This document shows, piece after piece, positions 1 to 8,489 of a stretch of 12,290 nucleotides of DNA. The DNA lies in the NCBI RefSeq assembly GCF_000611645.1, contig NW_014012840.1, positions 1-12,290 of the forward strand, read 5' to 3'. The stretch comes from Monoraphidium neglectum. Lineage: Eukaryota > Chlorophyta > Chlorophyceae > Sphaeropleales > Selenastraceae. The notes below the pieces were generated by a model. It was not told the DNA's origin, did not search any database, and was given only the letters and a program-made list of their open reading frames with translations. Numbering within the stretch: the first letter of the stretch is position 1; each line of letters starts with the position of its first letter. A program made the translations under genes and the position numbers.

Positions 1-1558
1 CCGCCCTCCTGCGGCGCGCTGCCGCCTGCCGCCGCGGCCGCCGCGCCGGCCGCGCCCGAGCCCGCGCCGCTCGCGCCGGGCGTGCCCTCCGCGCGCCGCT
101 CTTCCGAAGGTGCCGGCCTCGCAGCCGCCCCTGCCGGCGCCGCTGGCCCCGCCACCGGCTGCTCCCGTTGCTGCTGCTGCTGCTGCTGTTGCTGGTGCTG
201 GTGCTGCTGTTGCTGCTGCTGCTGCGGACCCGCGCTCGAAACTGGCGCCGCCAGCGCAGCCGCGACGGGCGACTGCTGCGCCCCGGCCGTCGGCGGCGGC
301 GTCTGCGCGCCGCGGCTGAGACCTGGGGTGCCGGCGCCGCTGCCGGCGGCGGCGGCGGCAGCGGCTGCAGCCCCGGCGGCGCCAGCCAGCTCTTCAACAG
401 GCGGTAGCACATCCATTTCGTTGAGCTGCTCTAAGGATGGCCCCGCCGCCATTGCCATCGCCTGATCTGCGCACACGTGCGTGTGGGTACGTGCATGCAT
501 GCATGCGTGTGTTGGCGGGCGCGGACAAGTCCGTGTCGGCACATGTGTGGCGGCGCCGAGGCGCCAGTGATGTGGGCTGGTGGCAAAGTGGGCGGGCTGG
601 GGGGCTGAATCTCAGGATTTGAATGGCAAGGCGCCAAACTGGATGCAATCCAGCTGATTGTGAACGAACGCCGCCACTTCAGCAAAGGAGGCCAAATGGA
701 GACTTGCAGGGGGCCAGAACGGGGCACGCGGGGCCGGGCCGAACAGCCGGCGGGGCGGGACGGCGCGCACCTGTGACCCATTTCAGCACCCGCGTGTCGC
801 CGCCGCCTATGATGGCGGGCACCGTCACCCTGCGGCGCGTGAGCGGTGGCGACGGGGCGCCCTGAGGAGCTGCGCTGCCGCAAGAAGCTCGAGTGAACGG
901 CTGCGATCGGCGCGGCGACACATCAGGCTTAGGTGAGCAGGGCCGCCGCCCCGATTTCCATCCCTCCTGCGCCTGAGTATGCTCCCAGGCCGAGCCACGT
1001 CTGCTTGACCTGCGGCCCCCTTGGGCAGCAGCGCCCGCCAGGGCGGCAGCGGGCGCCCGGGCGCGGCGGGCGGCCGGATGACGCACCATTTCTGGACCCA
1101 TTTGCGCACGCGCCCGCGCCCCTGCTGAAGCCGCATGAAGTGGGCCACTGTCGGCGCGTCCAGCTTTCTTTTGCGCCGCCGCCGCTGCAAGGGTTTGCGC
1201 ATCACAGTTGGGACGGGCATGGGTGGCGGCGTGGATGCGCCAAGTCAGGACGCAGCAGCAGCGCACGCGCCAGCACGGGCCCCGCCGCTGTGGCCGAGCA
1301 AGCAGGACAGCTGCACAGCTGACTGGGAAAGCGCACGGTGCACACGAGCGTTTCATGCCGTGCCAGCATGCGTAGCTCGCAGGCATCTCGCCGCACCTTC
1401 TTTTCGGGCTGCCCTTCGCCGGTGCCTGCTGCACCGTCCCCTGCGCCAAGCGCCGCTGGCGCCGGCGAGTGCGGCGCCGCTGCCCCGCCAAGGTCTGACA
1501 CATCATGCAAATCCTCTCCTCCATCTGAATAGCCGCCACCTTCATCGGCCGGCCCCAT
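1..1558 (-). CDS. BCL7-domain protein, probable SWI/SNF subunit (partial, 4 exons)
   Basis: Proposed exons on the minus strand are 1558-1397, 1184-1087, 829-771 and 466 to beyond base 1. All introns are GT-AG (1396-1185, 1086-830, 770-467) and the phases agree. The start ATG at 1558 follows an in-frame TAG 12 bases upstream. Residues 1-54 are acidic and Gly/Ala-rich; 51-61 form a basic Pro-Glu-Lys-Lys-Arg-rich nuclear-localisation-like stretch. Residues 79-105 read RVRKWVQKW, then VTVPAIIGGGDTR, then VLKWV. This matches the N-terminal BCL7 signature (Lys-Trp, Lys-Trp-Val-Thr-Val, Asp-Thr, Lys-Trp-Val), which is assembled only by splicing across intron 2. From residue 113 the protein is Ala/Pro/Gly-rich with a 19-codon Gln/His run (residues 188-206). 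Known: BCL7 proteins are small accessory subunits of SWI/SNF (BAF) chromatin remodellers in animals, with plant homologues. Inferred: the same nuclear role here. At least 261 residues are visible and the stop lies outside the window. Exon edges are predicted by eye; the exon 4 boundary is the least certain. Confidence 0.75.
168..224 (-). repeat. CAG/CAA trinucleotide run coding for Gln/His
   Basis: Nineteen consecutive codons in exon 4 of the BCL7-like gene read Gln (17 codons, mostly CAG with some CAA) or His (2 codons, CAC). On the plus strand it appears as CTG/TTG/GTG triplets. Such runs change length easily by replication slippage, so the number of Gln residues is likely to vary between strains. 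Interruptions by CAA and CAC should slow that change. Confidence 0.85.
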
Positions 1559-1830
1559 ACGCTGTCCCTACTGATTGTAGAGCAGATCGCAATATTGCTG
1601 TTCAGCTACGGTAAGCTAGTCAGATCCAAGCTGCCTCTGAACGATAGATGATGAGCCCAGAGCTCCAGGTCATTATGATCAATATCTGGGATTGTGCCAC
1701 AAGCAACCATGTTTCAGCTTTGAGTGCCGAATGTGTGAGTTACATCGGTAATATGATACGGCCTCCCGCCCCTTTCTTACGTGATATACCTTGATGATTT
1801 GTGATTATTCATGGTCAGTGCAAGCTCGAC
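1559..1830. other. Intergenic region, 5' flank of the BCL7-like gene
   Basis: This stretch is lower in GC than the gene beside it and has stops in all frames at short intervals. It should hold the promoter and 5' UTR of the minus-strand gene that starts at 1558. I see no clear TATA box at a sensible distance and no RNA gene. Confidence 0.5.
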
Positions 1831-2652
1831 ATGGCTGGATTGGCCGTCGGACAAAGTGCAGCGGCCATCCAGCTTGAGCTGCGCGTGCAGCACGCTGTGC
1901 TTGTGCTGTGCTCGTGCTGCGCTGCCACCACCAGCAAAATTTCAGAATTCCCGAAGAAGGATACCCGCAGTATGCAACTTAAATTTCTTGAAGAGTGCCT
2001 CTCAGGCCTGCCTAAGCCGCTGGCCTGGGTTCCTGCCCTCCCACTTGTGGCACAGGCTCGACAGGGCCCCACAAACCGTTGTGCTGGGCCCTTCTGCTGC
2101 AGGCGAGGCTGGCCGCACCAGATAATATCGCACATTCCCATTGATGAAAAAACCTGCACGACCAAAGCCGCCACTGTCCTCTTTCCCGCGGCGGAGGGAA
2201 GTGCGCGTTTCCTGTCGCACCGGAATTGCTCATGCGCAGGGACTCTCCAACTTCTTGCTTGGCAGCCCTCGTGCTTGATCTTCTTCGTTCTGCTTTTTAC
2301 ACCTCCCAACCTGACACCACCTCCCGCAGGATTGAATATTTTGGCGACACGTAGTGCATCCAGCGTGAATAAAAGCGTGGGTGGATGCCGTCAGGCAAAC
2401 AGCCCCTGTCACTTGATTGGATTACCAGCGCAAGCTTGCTGCCGCGGGGGGAAGCCCACAAGCGATGAGTCATCATACGCAGGCTGCCGGCCTGCACAAC
2501 GAAACAAGTCCAGCTTGGTGGATCGCTTTGCGCATTGGATGCCGAAGGAACCCACCTGTGCACGACGGCCGCCTTGTCACCGCGGGATTGCTTTAGCGCC
2601 GGCACGCTTTCTGGGAGCAAGCAAGCAGCAGTTGGGGTTGGGAAGAAGATAA
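1831..2652 (+). other. Long open frame of doubtful coding status
   Basis: From the first ATG at 1831 the frame stays open for 273 residues. The predicted product is Cys-rich, has one hydrophobic stretch in its middle, and matches nothing I recognise. Third codon positions are much less G/C-biased than in the clear genes of this window, and the opposite strand is also open over much of the same interval (for example 2309-1815), which argues against a real gene. An open frame this long is nonetheless not expected often in DNA of about 57% GC. It could be a lineage-specific gene, an exon of something larger, or chance. Confidence 0.2.
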
Positions 2653-2726
2653 ATCAGCTACCGTGCACTCAGGTGTGCGGATGTCTCCCCGCGCACGGTC
2701 GAGGCGTCTCAGGCCCAACAGCCTGC

Positions 2727-2769
2727 CACCCCTGGCACTGCAAATTGTAGCACCCCTGGCACTGCAAAT
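2727..2769 (+). repeat. Short tandem duplication, 19-base unit at 24-base spacing
   Basis: The 19 bases CACCCCTGGCACTGCAAAT occur at 2727-2745 and again, without a mismatch, at 2751-2769, separated by five bases. It lies just before the left end of the 2.2-kb tandem array. No function is visible; it looks like a recent local slip duplication. Confidence 0.85.
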
Positions 2770-3029
2770 GGTTGCGATGCTGTATTGCTGGACCCAGCAA
2801 TCGAATCAGTACTTCAAGGCCAAACGGCTAAAAGTGTGAGGTATCCCCCTCAGGATGTGTGTTGCCCACGCAGCCACCCGCCCTGCCTCCCACCTGCTGC
2901 ATACGACAGCACGCTGGCATCACTGCCGGCAGGTGGCTGTGGGGACTGGTGGTCACAGCCTTAAATGCTCCTGGCACTATTTTGCAGCTGCCTTTCTGAA
3001 GGTACATTGGCAGTGTTTTGATGGTATGG

Positions 3030-3386
3030 GCACAAGCCGATAGCCGCATCACGCACATTCCACTCAGGCCACCATGCGTGCGGCCTGCGTCCAGCTGCCG
3101 GATTCGCTGTACCTTCCTCGCAGCAGGCGGAGCGCGAGCACGACACGACGCAGCTGCGCACGTACAGCGCGAGTCTCTTAACTGGCCCGTGCATCCCGGC
3201 ATTATCATTCAAGCAACGTAGTGGCACCTTTCAACCACGAAATCACTAGCGTAGCCAGCCCTAGCGCCAGTCACGGTCCCGCACGAAATCAAGTATTAGA
3301 CATCTCAGACAGCGTCCAATAGCCGCTCCAGCGGTGTCAAAGCGCTAGTTGTACGGCCAGAGTATCACCCCCATCCTCTCCACTCC
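3030..3386 (+). promoter_or_regulatory. Conserved upstream region of copy 1
   Basis: Two blocks here recur in front of copies 2 and 3. The first (about 3030-3230) contains CACTCAGGCCACCATGCGT and then a run resembling a 3' splice site, ACCTTCCTCGCAG. The second includes AACCAGCCCTAGCGCCAGTC-like sequence and CAGCGTCCAAT, whose CCAAT lies at 3316-3320, 67-71 bases before the ATG. No TATA box is evident. A CCAAT element at nearly the same distance in three paralogues is a good promoter candidate, but recent duplication alone would also conserve it. Confidence 0.5.
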
Positions 3387-3945
3387 ATGGCTCGCTTCCA
3401 CTGGACCCTCGCTTGCGGTGAGCACGCCCCCTGCAGCGTGGGCAGTGACGTGCGGCCAGCAGCTTGAACAACACGAGAGGCTGCGCCCCGCGGCTGTCTG
3501 CCTGTGATGTATGGGCCGCACGGCAATCGCCACCCCTCGTATCTTCTCCAGCTTGTCTCCCTGCCTCACCTTGTGTTCACCTCTCCACTCACGCCCCGCA
3601 GTCCTGGCGCTGCTGCTGCTGGCCCTCGGGGCCGCCCTGGGCACCCCCCTCAGGGCCAGCGGCCTGACCGCCGCCCGCCAGCGCCGCGCCCTGGTGGAGC
3701 AGCCTGCTGGCGGTGCGGCACGCTTTGTCGCGGCGGACGGCGTGGGCTTGCACGGCCGCGCCACCGGCCCTATCGCCGGCCTTGGTGGTCGCGTCTTGGC
3801 CGTGGGCACGCGGGGCCGGGCGTCCCGCAGCCTGAAGGGCGAGCGGGGCATTGCCACCGCCAGGTCCAGCACCGAGGCTGCCACCCGCCGCCACCGCATC
3901 AAGGGGCGCAGCATGCTTGGCCGTGGCCGCACCGGCTCCAGCTAG
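3387..3945 (+). CDS. Arg-rich predicted secreted protein, tandem copy 1
   Basis: Exon 1 is 3387-3417 (31 bases) and exon 2 is 3602-3945; the 184-base intron has GTGAGC and CCCGCAG ends and splits a codon in phase 1. The product has 124 residues. Residues 1-24 form a signal peptide: MARFHWTLAC from exon 1, then a Leu/Ala-rich hydrophobic core from exon 2. A family motif follows, LRASGLTAARQRRALVEQ (27-44). The remainder is cysteine-free and strongly basic: about 16 Arg/Lys against 3 acidic residues in the last 80. The final 37 residues are identical to copy 2. The Arg-Arg pair before Ala-Leu-Val-Glu could be a processing site (inference). Codons are strongly G/C-ending, as in a real gene. I recognise no named family; a secreted or wall-associated basic protein is possible. 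The same exon pattern in four genes makes the structure convincing without transcript data. Confidence 0.8.
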
Positions 3946-4894
3946 ATTTGCAGCCTAGAGCGGCAGCAATCAGCACGATTTTTGTATTTTTGCAGCGTGA
4001 CCACTCATTTCCAGATTGCGTTGGCCGCGCCGACGACGCCCTGCTATTGCGCCCTGACCACTGCTGTTGTGCAGACAAGAGAGCTTCCTCCTGAGCGAGT
4101 ACGTGACACGCTGCAAACACGCGTGCGCACTCCAACACGGGAGCTGCAAGCTCAACATGACCCTGCGATCCCTGCCCATTTTGGCATAATCAATCCACCA
4201 CCGCGCCGAAAGGCATGCGCTTCGAGAGAACAATCATGTTGATGTTGATTGCTCCCCTGTGCTGCGATAATGCACGAGTGGTCATCACCGTTTGCCGTTT
4301 TTCACGCTGAGAAGCGTGCTGTCCATCTGAACAACACAATGCATGCATGCTTGCATCAACCCTGTGCTGCAACATCGCACAGCTATCACGCATCATGCAT
4401 CATCCATCCTGCTGTTTCGTTCAAGCATCACTCACACCCATTTGTGTGTTTGTGCATACTGCACCACCCACCCAGGCAGGCATGCAGGCATGTTCAGTGG
4501 CACGACCCCGCATGCAAGGGCCGCAAGCACCTAGTCCAAGTAAACGGATCGGCCGCCCTGTCAATCTTCTATTGACACTGTGCTAATAACGTGAATCGCG
4601 GCATCTCGCTCACCAGGACAGCGTTGTGCACAGGCGCCTTGCCCCTACCATGCCTTGCAAATGCATGCCAGCAAACCCCTGCATACCTCAGCAAGCGTAC
4701 GCGTATATTTGGCCCAAGGAGACATGTGCAATCTGGGCACGGTGCGGTGCGGCGGTCCCGTCGTGGTGGTGCTTCAGTGTGGCTTATTGGCACCTTGCCA
4801 GCAGATGTCCAGTCCCTTCGTCGCACATGCCGAAAACGCGTGTCGCGCGCGTCTGCGTTTCTGCAACCTTGCATTTTCACAATTGTGCTGTTTT
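3946..4894 (+). other. 3' flank of copy 1 and spacer to unit 2
   Basis: No gene is supported here. The sequence is similar to the 3' flank of copy 2 (6142-6900) over most of its length, including a short GCATGC-type run near 4339-4356. Small open frames on both strands differ between the two copies by frameshifts, so the similarity reflects duplication and not coding constraint. I see no TGTAA-type poly(A) signal close behind the stop codon. Confidence 0.6.
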
Positions 4895-5224
4895 GCAGGG
4901 AGGACAGATGGATGCAGCAGGGTGGTCTGATGAATGCAACCCGCCGGCTGATTGACAGGGCATGGCAGGTGTCTGCATTTCCTGGACTAACAGCCATGCC
5001 ACAAGCCGGTTGGACAGGCTGGCATGATGCTGCCCAATGCGTGGCATGGGTGTAACAATGAATGCGTAATTGCGTAAAGGCACCCCTACCTACAAAATAT
5101 GTGGCGTGGCTGCGCAACCAGTACCTGCTGCACACTACAGCGCAATGACATCACTACCCGCCCATGGCGGCTGTACAACACTTAAGCAATACTTTGCAGC
5201 CGCCGTCCTGATGGCTGTGTCCAA

Positions 5225-5576
5225 GCACAAGCCGATGGCTGCATCACGCACATGCCACTCAGGCCACCATGCGTGCTGCCCGCGACCATCCGCTGGATGC
5301 ACTGCACCTTCCTCGCAGCAGGCGGCACCAGCGGCGCGAGCGCACATGCAACGCGAGCCTGCTTCACTGTCCCGCATAGTGCCCGACATCATTATTTAAA
5401 CAACCTTGATTGCATTCAACCACGAAATCCCCAGCGTAACCAGCCCTAGCGCTGCCAGTCACCCTCGAACACAAAATAAGGTCGAGATCTCAGGCAGCGT
5501 CCAATACCGTAGTCACTCGAGCGCTAAAAAATCGCCAGTTATACCGCCAGAGTATCAGCCCCACCCTCGCGACTTG
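5225..5576 (+). promoter_or_regulatory. Conserved upstream region of copy 2
   Basis: It carries the same blocks as in front of copies 1 and 3: CACTCAGGCCACCATGCGT, the splice-acceptor-like CCTTCCTCGCAG, then CAGCGTCCAAT with CCAAT at 5501-5505, 72-76 bases before the ATG. An AT-rich spot (ATTATTTAAACAA, about 5391-5403) falls where copies 1 and 3 have TTATCATTCAAGC. Confidence 0.5.
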
Positions 5577-6141
5577 ATGGTTCTCTTCCACTGGGCTCTC
5601 GCTTGCGGTGAGGCCTGCGCTTACCTGCAGCCTCTGCCTGGGCAGGGGTGCCGCCAGCAGCTGGAGCGACGCGGCTGTGCCCCGCGGCTGTCTGTCTGTG
5701 GTCCAGACATGGATCGTGCAAACACACCCTTCACGTCACGTGCCGCCTGTCTCCCTGCCTGACCTTGTAGCCACCTCTCTCCACGCGCGCCCCGCAGTCC
5801 TGGCGCTGCTGTTGCTGGCCCTCGGCGCCGCCCTGGGCCCCCCCCTCAGGGCCAGCGGCCTGACCGCCGCCGGCGAGCGCCGCGCCCTGGTGGAGCAGCC
5901 TGTTGGCGGTGCGGCACGCTTTGTCGCGGCGGACGGCGTGGGCTTCCACGGCCGCGGCACCGGCCGTGTCGACAGCCTTGATGGTCGCGTCTTGGCCGTG
6001 GGCGCGCGGGGCCGGGCGTCCCGCACCCTAAAGGGCGAGCGGGGCATTGCCACCGCCAGGTCCAGCACCGAGGCTGCCACCCGCCGCCACCGCATCAAGG
6101 GGCGCAGCATGCTCGGCCGCGGCCGCACGGGCTCCAGCTGA
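5577..6141 (+). CDS. Arg-rich predicted secreted protein, tandem copy 2
   Basis: Exon 1 is 5577-5607 and exon 2 is 5798-6141, with a 190-base phase-1 intron (GTGAGG to CCCGCAG). The product is again 124 residues. It starts MVLFHWALAC and continues with the Leu/Ala-rich core, then LRASGLTAAGERRALVEQ at 27-44. It differs from copy 1 at 16 of 124 positions, concentrated in the leader and in residues about 25-87. The last 37 residues are identical, and over those 111 bases only four synonymous changes are seen; the stop changed from TAG to TGA. A TGTAA at 6286-6290 could be its poly(A) signal. Two basic residues near the N-terminus of copies 1, 3 and 4 (Ala-Arg) are replaced by Val-Leu here, which removes the positive charge usual in a signal-peptide n-region but keeps the hydrophobic core. 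Function unknown. Confidence 0.8.
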
Positions 6142-6904
6142 ATTTACAGCACCGCGCGGCAGCAACAATGCGCACGATTGTTGTGTCTGTGAGTTGTGAC
6201 CACTCATACCGAGATTGCGTCAGCCGGGCTGACGCCTTGCTACTGCGCCCTGACCACTGCTGGCGTACACACAAGAGAGCTTGCTTGTAAGCGAGTACGT
6301 GGCACGCTGCAAATACGCGTTCAAACTCCCAACACCGGAGCCACAACCTGCAACGTCAACACGACCCTGCCATTCCTGCTCGTTTCGGCATAGTTGATTC
6401 ACCGCCGCGCTGAAGGGCGTGCGCTTTGAGAGAACGACCATGTTCTTGTTGTCCCCCCCCCCAGCCCGTGTGCTGCAACAACGCACACGTGGTCATCACC
6501 GTTGTCACGCTGAGAAGTGTGCTGTGTATCTGAAGAACACAACGCATGCATGCATGCATGCATGAACCCTGCGCCGTAACATCGCACAAGCATCATGCGT
6601 CATGCATGACCCATCCTGCTGTTTCATTCAAGCATACCTCACACCCAGTGTGTGCAGGCATGTTTCTATGCCACGGCACCGCATGCAGGGGCGCACGTGA
6701 TGTATGTAAACAATTATTGGCTGATCCACTTGATAGGTTTCAAGTCTGCATCGACATTGCTTCTCACGTGCCTCGCGGTGTCTTGCTCGCCAGTGACAGT
6801 GGTGTGCGCAGGCGCCGTGGCTTGCCCATATTACACCTTACGGAAACATGACAGCTCCCCTGGCACACCACAACAAGCGTGCATGCGCGCATGCGTTCAT
6901 ATAC
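6142..6904 (+). other. 3' flank of copy 2
   Basis: It is similar to the 3' flank of copy 1 throughout, with many substitutions and small gaps. No gene is supported. A perfect GCAT/ATGC run of 21 bases sits at 6544-6564, longer than its counterpart in unit 1. Confidence 0.6.
6544..6564. repeat. GCAT tetranucleotide microsatellite
   Basis: Five perfect GCAT units plus one base make this stretch self-complementary. The homologous site in unit 1 (about 4339-4356) has only a short interrupted version, so it has expanded in unit 2 or shrunk in unit 1. Confidence 0.85.
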
Positions 6905-6905
6905 A

Positions 6906-6939
<34 letters not shown>

Positions 6940-7075
6940 CGTGCGTGCGTGCTTGCGTGCATGCGCGTGTGCGTATGCGCGTGCGCGTGCGCGTGCGTGT
7001 GCGTGTGTGCGTGTGTGTTTGAGTGCGTGCGTGCGCACGCACGCGTGTGCGCACGCGTGTGTGTGTGTGTGTGTG

Positions 7076-7114
<39 letters not shown>
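6905..7114. repeat. GT/GC alternating tract of about 210 bases
   Basis: This is almost pure alternation of purine and pyrimidine: long GT runs at both ends with GTGC, GCGC and GCAC in the middle. Only a few breaks occur (for example at GCTTGC near 6951 and TTTGAG near 7018). Such sequence is the classical substrate for left-handed Z-DNA and for slippage. The open frames across it (Cys/Val or His/Thr dipeptides) are by-products of the repeat. Confidence 0.95.
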
Positions 7115-7115
<1 letters not shown>

Positions 7116-7569
7116 TCCAATTTGCAGTTTGATGACGGCAGGGCGCTTGCGTTGCGGAGCGGCGCTTCCGTCCTGATCGTGAATTGGCAGATTCTAGATC
7201 TGTCCACCACACGACCAGCCGCTTCAGCAATGCTCTAAAGCCTGTTGCTGTTGTCTGTCAATCCTCACCAATTTAATTTGTGCTTGAGCAGGTGTGCAGG
7301 GAGGACGAATGTTGCAGAGTGGACGGATGGGTTGATGAAAACCTGGCTTGGCATGGCTGGTGTTTTGAGATAAACCATTATGACATAAACTGCTTGGACA
7401 GCAGGCTGAAATCCAACACATGCTAGTGCCCAATGCATGACGTGGGTAGGCTGGAAGCATAGGGGCACCCCTACTGATGATGTAACGCGGCTGCGCAACC
7501 ACCACCTGCACGCACCGACGCAATCGCGTCATTACGAACGCTCCTGGTAGTACAGTTGCCATCATGATG

Positions 7570-7931
7570 GCTGTGTGCAGGGACAAGCTGGTTGCCGCAA
7601 CATGCACATCCCTCTCAGGCCACCATGCGTTTGCCCTGCGACTAGCTGCCCGAGTGACCGTACTGTACCTTCCTTGCAGCAGGCGGCACCTGCAGCGCCA
7701 GCACGAGCAGCTGGGCACATGCAGCGCGCATCCCTTTCAAGGCCCGACATTATCATTCAAGCGATCTGTTGATAGCATCCAACCACAAAAACACTCGCGT
7801 AACCAGCCCTGGCGCCAGTCACCGTCCCGCACGAAATCAAGAGGAGATCTCAGACAGCGTCCAATAGCCACTCGAGCGGCGCCAAAGTACTAACAACACG
7901 ACCAGATTATCAGCCGCACCCTCGCCACACC
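7570..7931 (+). promoter_or_regulatory. Conserved upstream region of copy 3
   Basis: It has the shared blocks CTCAGGCCACCATGCGT and the acceptor-like ACCTTCCTTGCAG, then AACCAGCCCTGGCGCCAGTC and GATCTCAGACAGCGTCCAAT. The CCAAT at 7861-7865 is 67-71 bases before the ATG, the same distance as in copy 1. Because unit 3 is the most diverged copy, these blocks are the best footprint of what selection has kept. Confidence 0.5.
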
Positions 7932-8406
7932 ATGGCTCGCTTCCACTGGGCCCTCGCTTGTGGTGAGCACTGCCCATGCCCGGCCAGGCGCATGCGGGCA
8001 GCGACCGGAGCGACGCGACTGGAGTCACGCAGCTGTCTGTTTGCAATGTCAGAGTCGCTCGAGCAAATACAACACATAATTTCACTTTCATTTTTTTTTC
8101 CGTGACTCATCTTTCGTCCCCATCCTTCACGTGCGCTCCGCAGCCTTGGTCCTGCTGCTCCTCGTCTGCGCCCTGGGTGCGCCCCTCAAGGCTGGCAGCC
8201 TCACCTCCGCCCCTGAGCGCCGCGCCCTCGTTGAGGAGGCTGCCAGCACTGCTGTCAGCGGCATCGCCCCCCCTTCTATTGAGGGCAGGTCTGCCCACTT
8301 GACCTGTGCCCCGAACCCTTTTACTGGCAGGGCGACACGCTTTTTCTCGAGCTTTGCACCGTCCTCAACAAGGGTGGCAGGGGTCAAGATGTTTGTGTGG
8401 TTGTGA
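7932..8406 (+). CDS. Predicted secreted protein, tandem copy 3, altered C-terminus
   Basis: Exon 1 is 7932-7962 and exon 2 is 8144-8406, with a 181-base phase-1 intron (GTGAGC to CTCCGCAG). The 97-residue product starts MARFHWALAC. A hydrophobic core follows (11-23), then LKAGSLTSAPERRALVEE at 25-42, so the leader and the family motif are intact. After about residue 45 the sequence no longer resembles copies 1 and 2. It is not Arg-rich, is Ser/Pro/Phe-containing, and ends Met-Phe-Val-Trp-Leu. The stop at 8404-8406 lies inside the first copy of a 27-base direct repeat that leads into two palindromes. Codon use becomes less G/C-biased towards the end. This may be a gene truncated or rewritten by a local rearrangement, possibly on its way to a pseudogene, or a functional variant. 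Confidence 0.6.
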
Positions 8407-8462
8407 GAAATGGCAGCGGCATCACTGGCTGCTGCGTGGTTGTGAGAGTCGGCAACGGCATC
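8397..8462 (+). repeat. Direct repeat, two 27-base copies
   Basis: 8397-8423 and 8436-8462 align without gaps and match at 23 of 27 bases (both begin GTGGTTGTGAG and end CGGCATC). The first copy holds the stop codon of gene copy 3; the second is the left arm of the first palindrome. The arrangement suggests that the palindromes grew from a sequence already present at the gene end. Confidence 0.8.
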
Positions 8463-8489
8463 CGATGCCGTTGCCGACTCTCACAACCA
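8437..8489. repeat. Perfect palindrome 1 (26-base arms, 1-base centre)
   Basis: Bases 8437-8462 are exactly complementary, in reverse, to 8464-8489, with C8463 at the centre. It begins 31 bases after the stop codon of copy 3. If transcribed it would fold into a long uninterrupted hairpin; as DNA it could extrude a cruciform. Confidence 0.95.

Larger units (their letters stand above)
2850..4894 (+). repeat. Tandem array unit 1
   Basis: This is the first of three diverged copies of one segment. Similarity to unit 2 can be followed from roughly 2880 through the upstream block, copy 1 of the gene, its 3' flank (shared stretches around GACCACTCAT, GCGCCCTGACCACTGCTG and CACGCTGAGAAG) and on to about 4890. 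Start-codon spacing between copies 1 and 2 is 2190 bases. The exact left edge cannot be fixed by eye because similarity fades upstream of 2880. Confidence 0.75.
4895..7295 (+). repeat. Tandem array unit 2
   Basis: Both edges are placed at the shared landmark GCAGGGAGGAC (4895-4905 here, 7296-7306 for unit 3). The unit is longer than unit 1 mainly because it contains the GT-rich tract at 6905-7114; at the equivalent place unit 1 has only a short ACATGTGC near 4722. Edges are conventional, since any phase of a tandem repeat could be chosen. Confidence 0.75.

Noticed and set aside
82..465. Plus-strand open frames with Cys or Leu runs over the Gln repeat
   Set aside because: They are the complement of the CAG run and Ala-rich codons of exon 4; the minus-strand frame joins a recognisable domain.
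679..1545. Minus-strand open frame of 288 residues over the BCL7-like gene
   Set aside because: It runs through the proposed introns and is in frame with exon 3 only. The acidic N-terminus and the basic region of the gene lie in other frames, and splicing explains all three pieces better.
2961..3227. Minus-strand frame with a Trp-Trp-Pro-Glu-Trp stretch, similar to one at 5392-5135
   Set aside because: The resemblance follows from the DNA duplication. In unit 3 (7756-7562) the same residues break by frameshift, so no coding constraint is seen.
6652..7210. Open frames on both strands across the GT tract
   Set aside because: They consist of Cys-Val or His-Thr dipeptides produced by the dinucleotide repeat.
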